Positions 21,469-21,885 of a stretch of 21,885 nucleotides of DNA are shown here, in pieces (the stretch's first letter is position 1; the number at the start of each line of letters is the position of its first letter). The DNA comes from Clostridia bacterium. GTDB lineage: Bacteria > Bacillota > Clostridia > Oscillospirales > CAG-272. The DNA lies in the NCBI GenBank assembly GCA_017451975.1, contig JAFTNI010000016.1, forward strand, positions 1-21,885. Reading direction: 5' to 3'. The notes below the pieces were generated by a model. That model was not told the origin of the DNA, made no database searches, and worked only from the letters and a program-made list of their open reading frames with translations. A program made the translations under genes and the position numbers.

Positions 21469-21497
21469 TTGACAAATGCAAATTTTTGTGTTATGCT
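21469..21497 (+). promoter_or_regulatory. Consensus promoter upstream of the tRNA-Ser-like half
   Basis: A -35 TTGACA (21469-21474) and -10 TATGCT (21492-21497) are spaced by 17 bases; a second TTGACA directly precedes the first (21463-21468). The expected start is about 14 bases before the tRNA-like 5' end, which is tRNA promoter geometry. Confidence 0.75.
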
Positions 21498-21517
21498 ATT
21501 AAAGCAAAATTTAATAC

Positions 21518-21558
21518 GGAGGCATATCGAAGCGGTCACAACGAGTCTGTCTTGAAAA
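21518..21558 (+). pseudogene. Truncated tRNA-Ser (TGA) 5' half, copy 1
   Basis: The acceptor strand GGAGGCA, then TA, TCG, a D loop with GCGGTCACAA, CGA, and an anticodon arm TCTGT-CTTGAAA with anticodon TGA match the 5' half of clostridial tRNA-Ser. After the anticodon loop the sequence does not pair back (a CAGA-type strand would be needed), and no variable arm, T arm or TGCCTCC acceptor strand follows before the second copy. A TTTGCGA/TCGCAAA hairpin follows instead. It is driven by a good promoter, so a short RNA may still be made. Confidence 0.6.
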
Positions 21559-21708
21559 TTTGCGAGCATAGCGTTCGCAAAAACGATAAAAAGCCTTGTA
21601 AACACTGAATTTTATGTCACTCAGAAAACAAATCAAAACAGAATTTCTAATAATATTTCTAAAAAAAGTGAATATCCGATGATATCTGCCTGACGGCAGT
21701 TCATATAC

Positions 21709-21749
21709 GGAGGGATATCGAAGTGGTCATAACGAGGCGGTCTTGAAAA
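21709..21749 (+). pseudogene. Truncated tRNA-Ser (TGA) 5' half, copy 2
   Basis: GGAGGGA-TA-TCG, a D loop with GTGGTCATAA, CGA and GCGGT-CTTGAAA repeat the pattern of copy 1 at about 190 bases distance. Again the anticodon stem is not closed. Beyond the break both copies share diverged sequence (GCAAAA-CG then AAAA-CCTTG), so the repeated unit is longer than the tRNA half. About 55 bases further on, CGTGGGTTC resembles the start of a T arm but does not complete one. Confidence 0.55.
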
Positions 21750-21823
21750 ACTCTCGTTACTGTCACTGCAAAATCGTGAAAACCCTTGATTTTATTGGGG
21801 TTTTCGTGGGTTCATCTGCACGT

Positions 21824-21876
21824 TGCGAGAAGCGTTTCTCGCAGTTTTCTCGCAAATTTCTCGCAGGTTTCTCGCA
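21824..21876. repeat. 11-base tandem repeats next to an inverted repeat
   Basis: TTTCTCGCA recurs at 21835, 21846, 21857 and 21868, an exact 11-base period, with a partial fifth copy at 21879. The first copy also forms an inverted repeat with TGCGAGAA at 21824-21831. Regular short direct repeats like these are typical of iterons or of arm-type binding sites of tyrosine recombinases. On the minus strand, frames are open from the right edge to stops near 21792, so part of it could also encode the end of a gene beyond the window. Confidence 0.6.
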
Positions 21877-21885
21877 ATTTCCGAA

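Noticed and set aside
21384..21608. A 74-residue open frame overlapping the end of the XRE regulator gene
   Set aside because: It runs through a perfect 17-bp hairpin, a promoter and a tRNA-Ser-like segment, so it is very unlikely to be translated.
21792..21885. Open minus-strand frames from the right edge as the C-terminus of an integrase
   Set aside because: The 11-base repeat gives similar Arg/Glu/Asn-rich translations in all three frames, so openness is weak evidence; no catalytic motif lies within the window.

Overview
The window looks like chromosomal DNA of an uncultured Clostridia-type Firmicute, probably a gut anaerobe of Oscillospirales-like affinity; the exact taxon is inference. 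Supporting signs are GGAGG-type ribosome binding sites on most genes, near-consensus TTGACA/TATAAT promoters with 17-base spacers, the Prp/L27 pair with a Firmicutes N-terminal extension on L27, and ClpC. The housekeeping genes are bacterial and intact.

Layout. Bases 1-294 hold the start of an L-serine dehydratase on the minus strand, abutting an inverted fragment of the same kind of gene on the plus strand, so the left edge is probably chimeric or inverted. yifB (minus) and clpC (plus) diverge from a common region. Downstream of clpC are three hairpins carrying GGAG-rich loops, then two separately transcribed tRNA-Lys genes (minus). A 1187-residue lipoprotein with two large tandem repeats follows (minus), then a four-helix membrane protein and a Na/phosphate cotransporter-like protein (minus).

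The middle is ribosomal. rplU-prp-rpmA runs on the plus strand and converges on rpmG-secE-nusG-rplK-rplA on the minus strand, with four hairpins between the two operons. Both operons have structured leaders that look like attenuators. rplJ and rplL, which usually follow rplA, are absent.

The right third holds minus-strand genes: a lipoprotein Ntn-type amidase, a membrane zinc ribbon protein, a NYN-family RNase and an RtcB RNA ligase. The ligase and RNase genes are 33 bases apart and may form an RNA cut-and-seal pair. A divergent FabG-like reductase follows. Then come a roughly 415-base non-coding element with inverted REP-like ends, an XRE-family regulator with a palindrome near its predicted transcription start, and finally two truncated tRNA-Ser-like 5' halves with 11-base tandem repeats. 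This right edge looks like the boundary of an integrative element.
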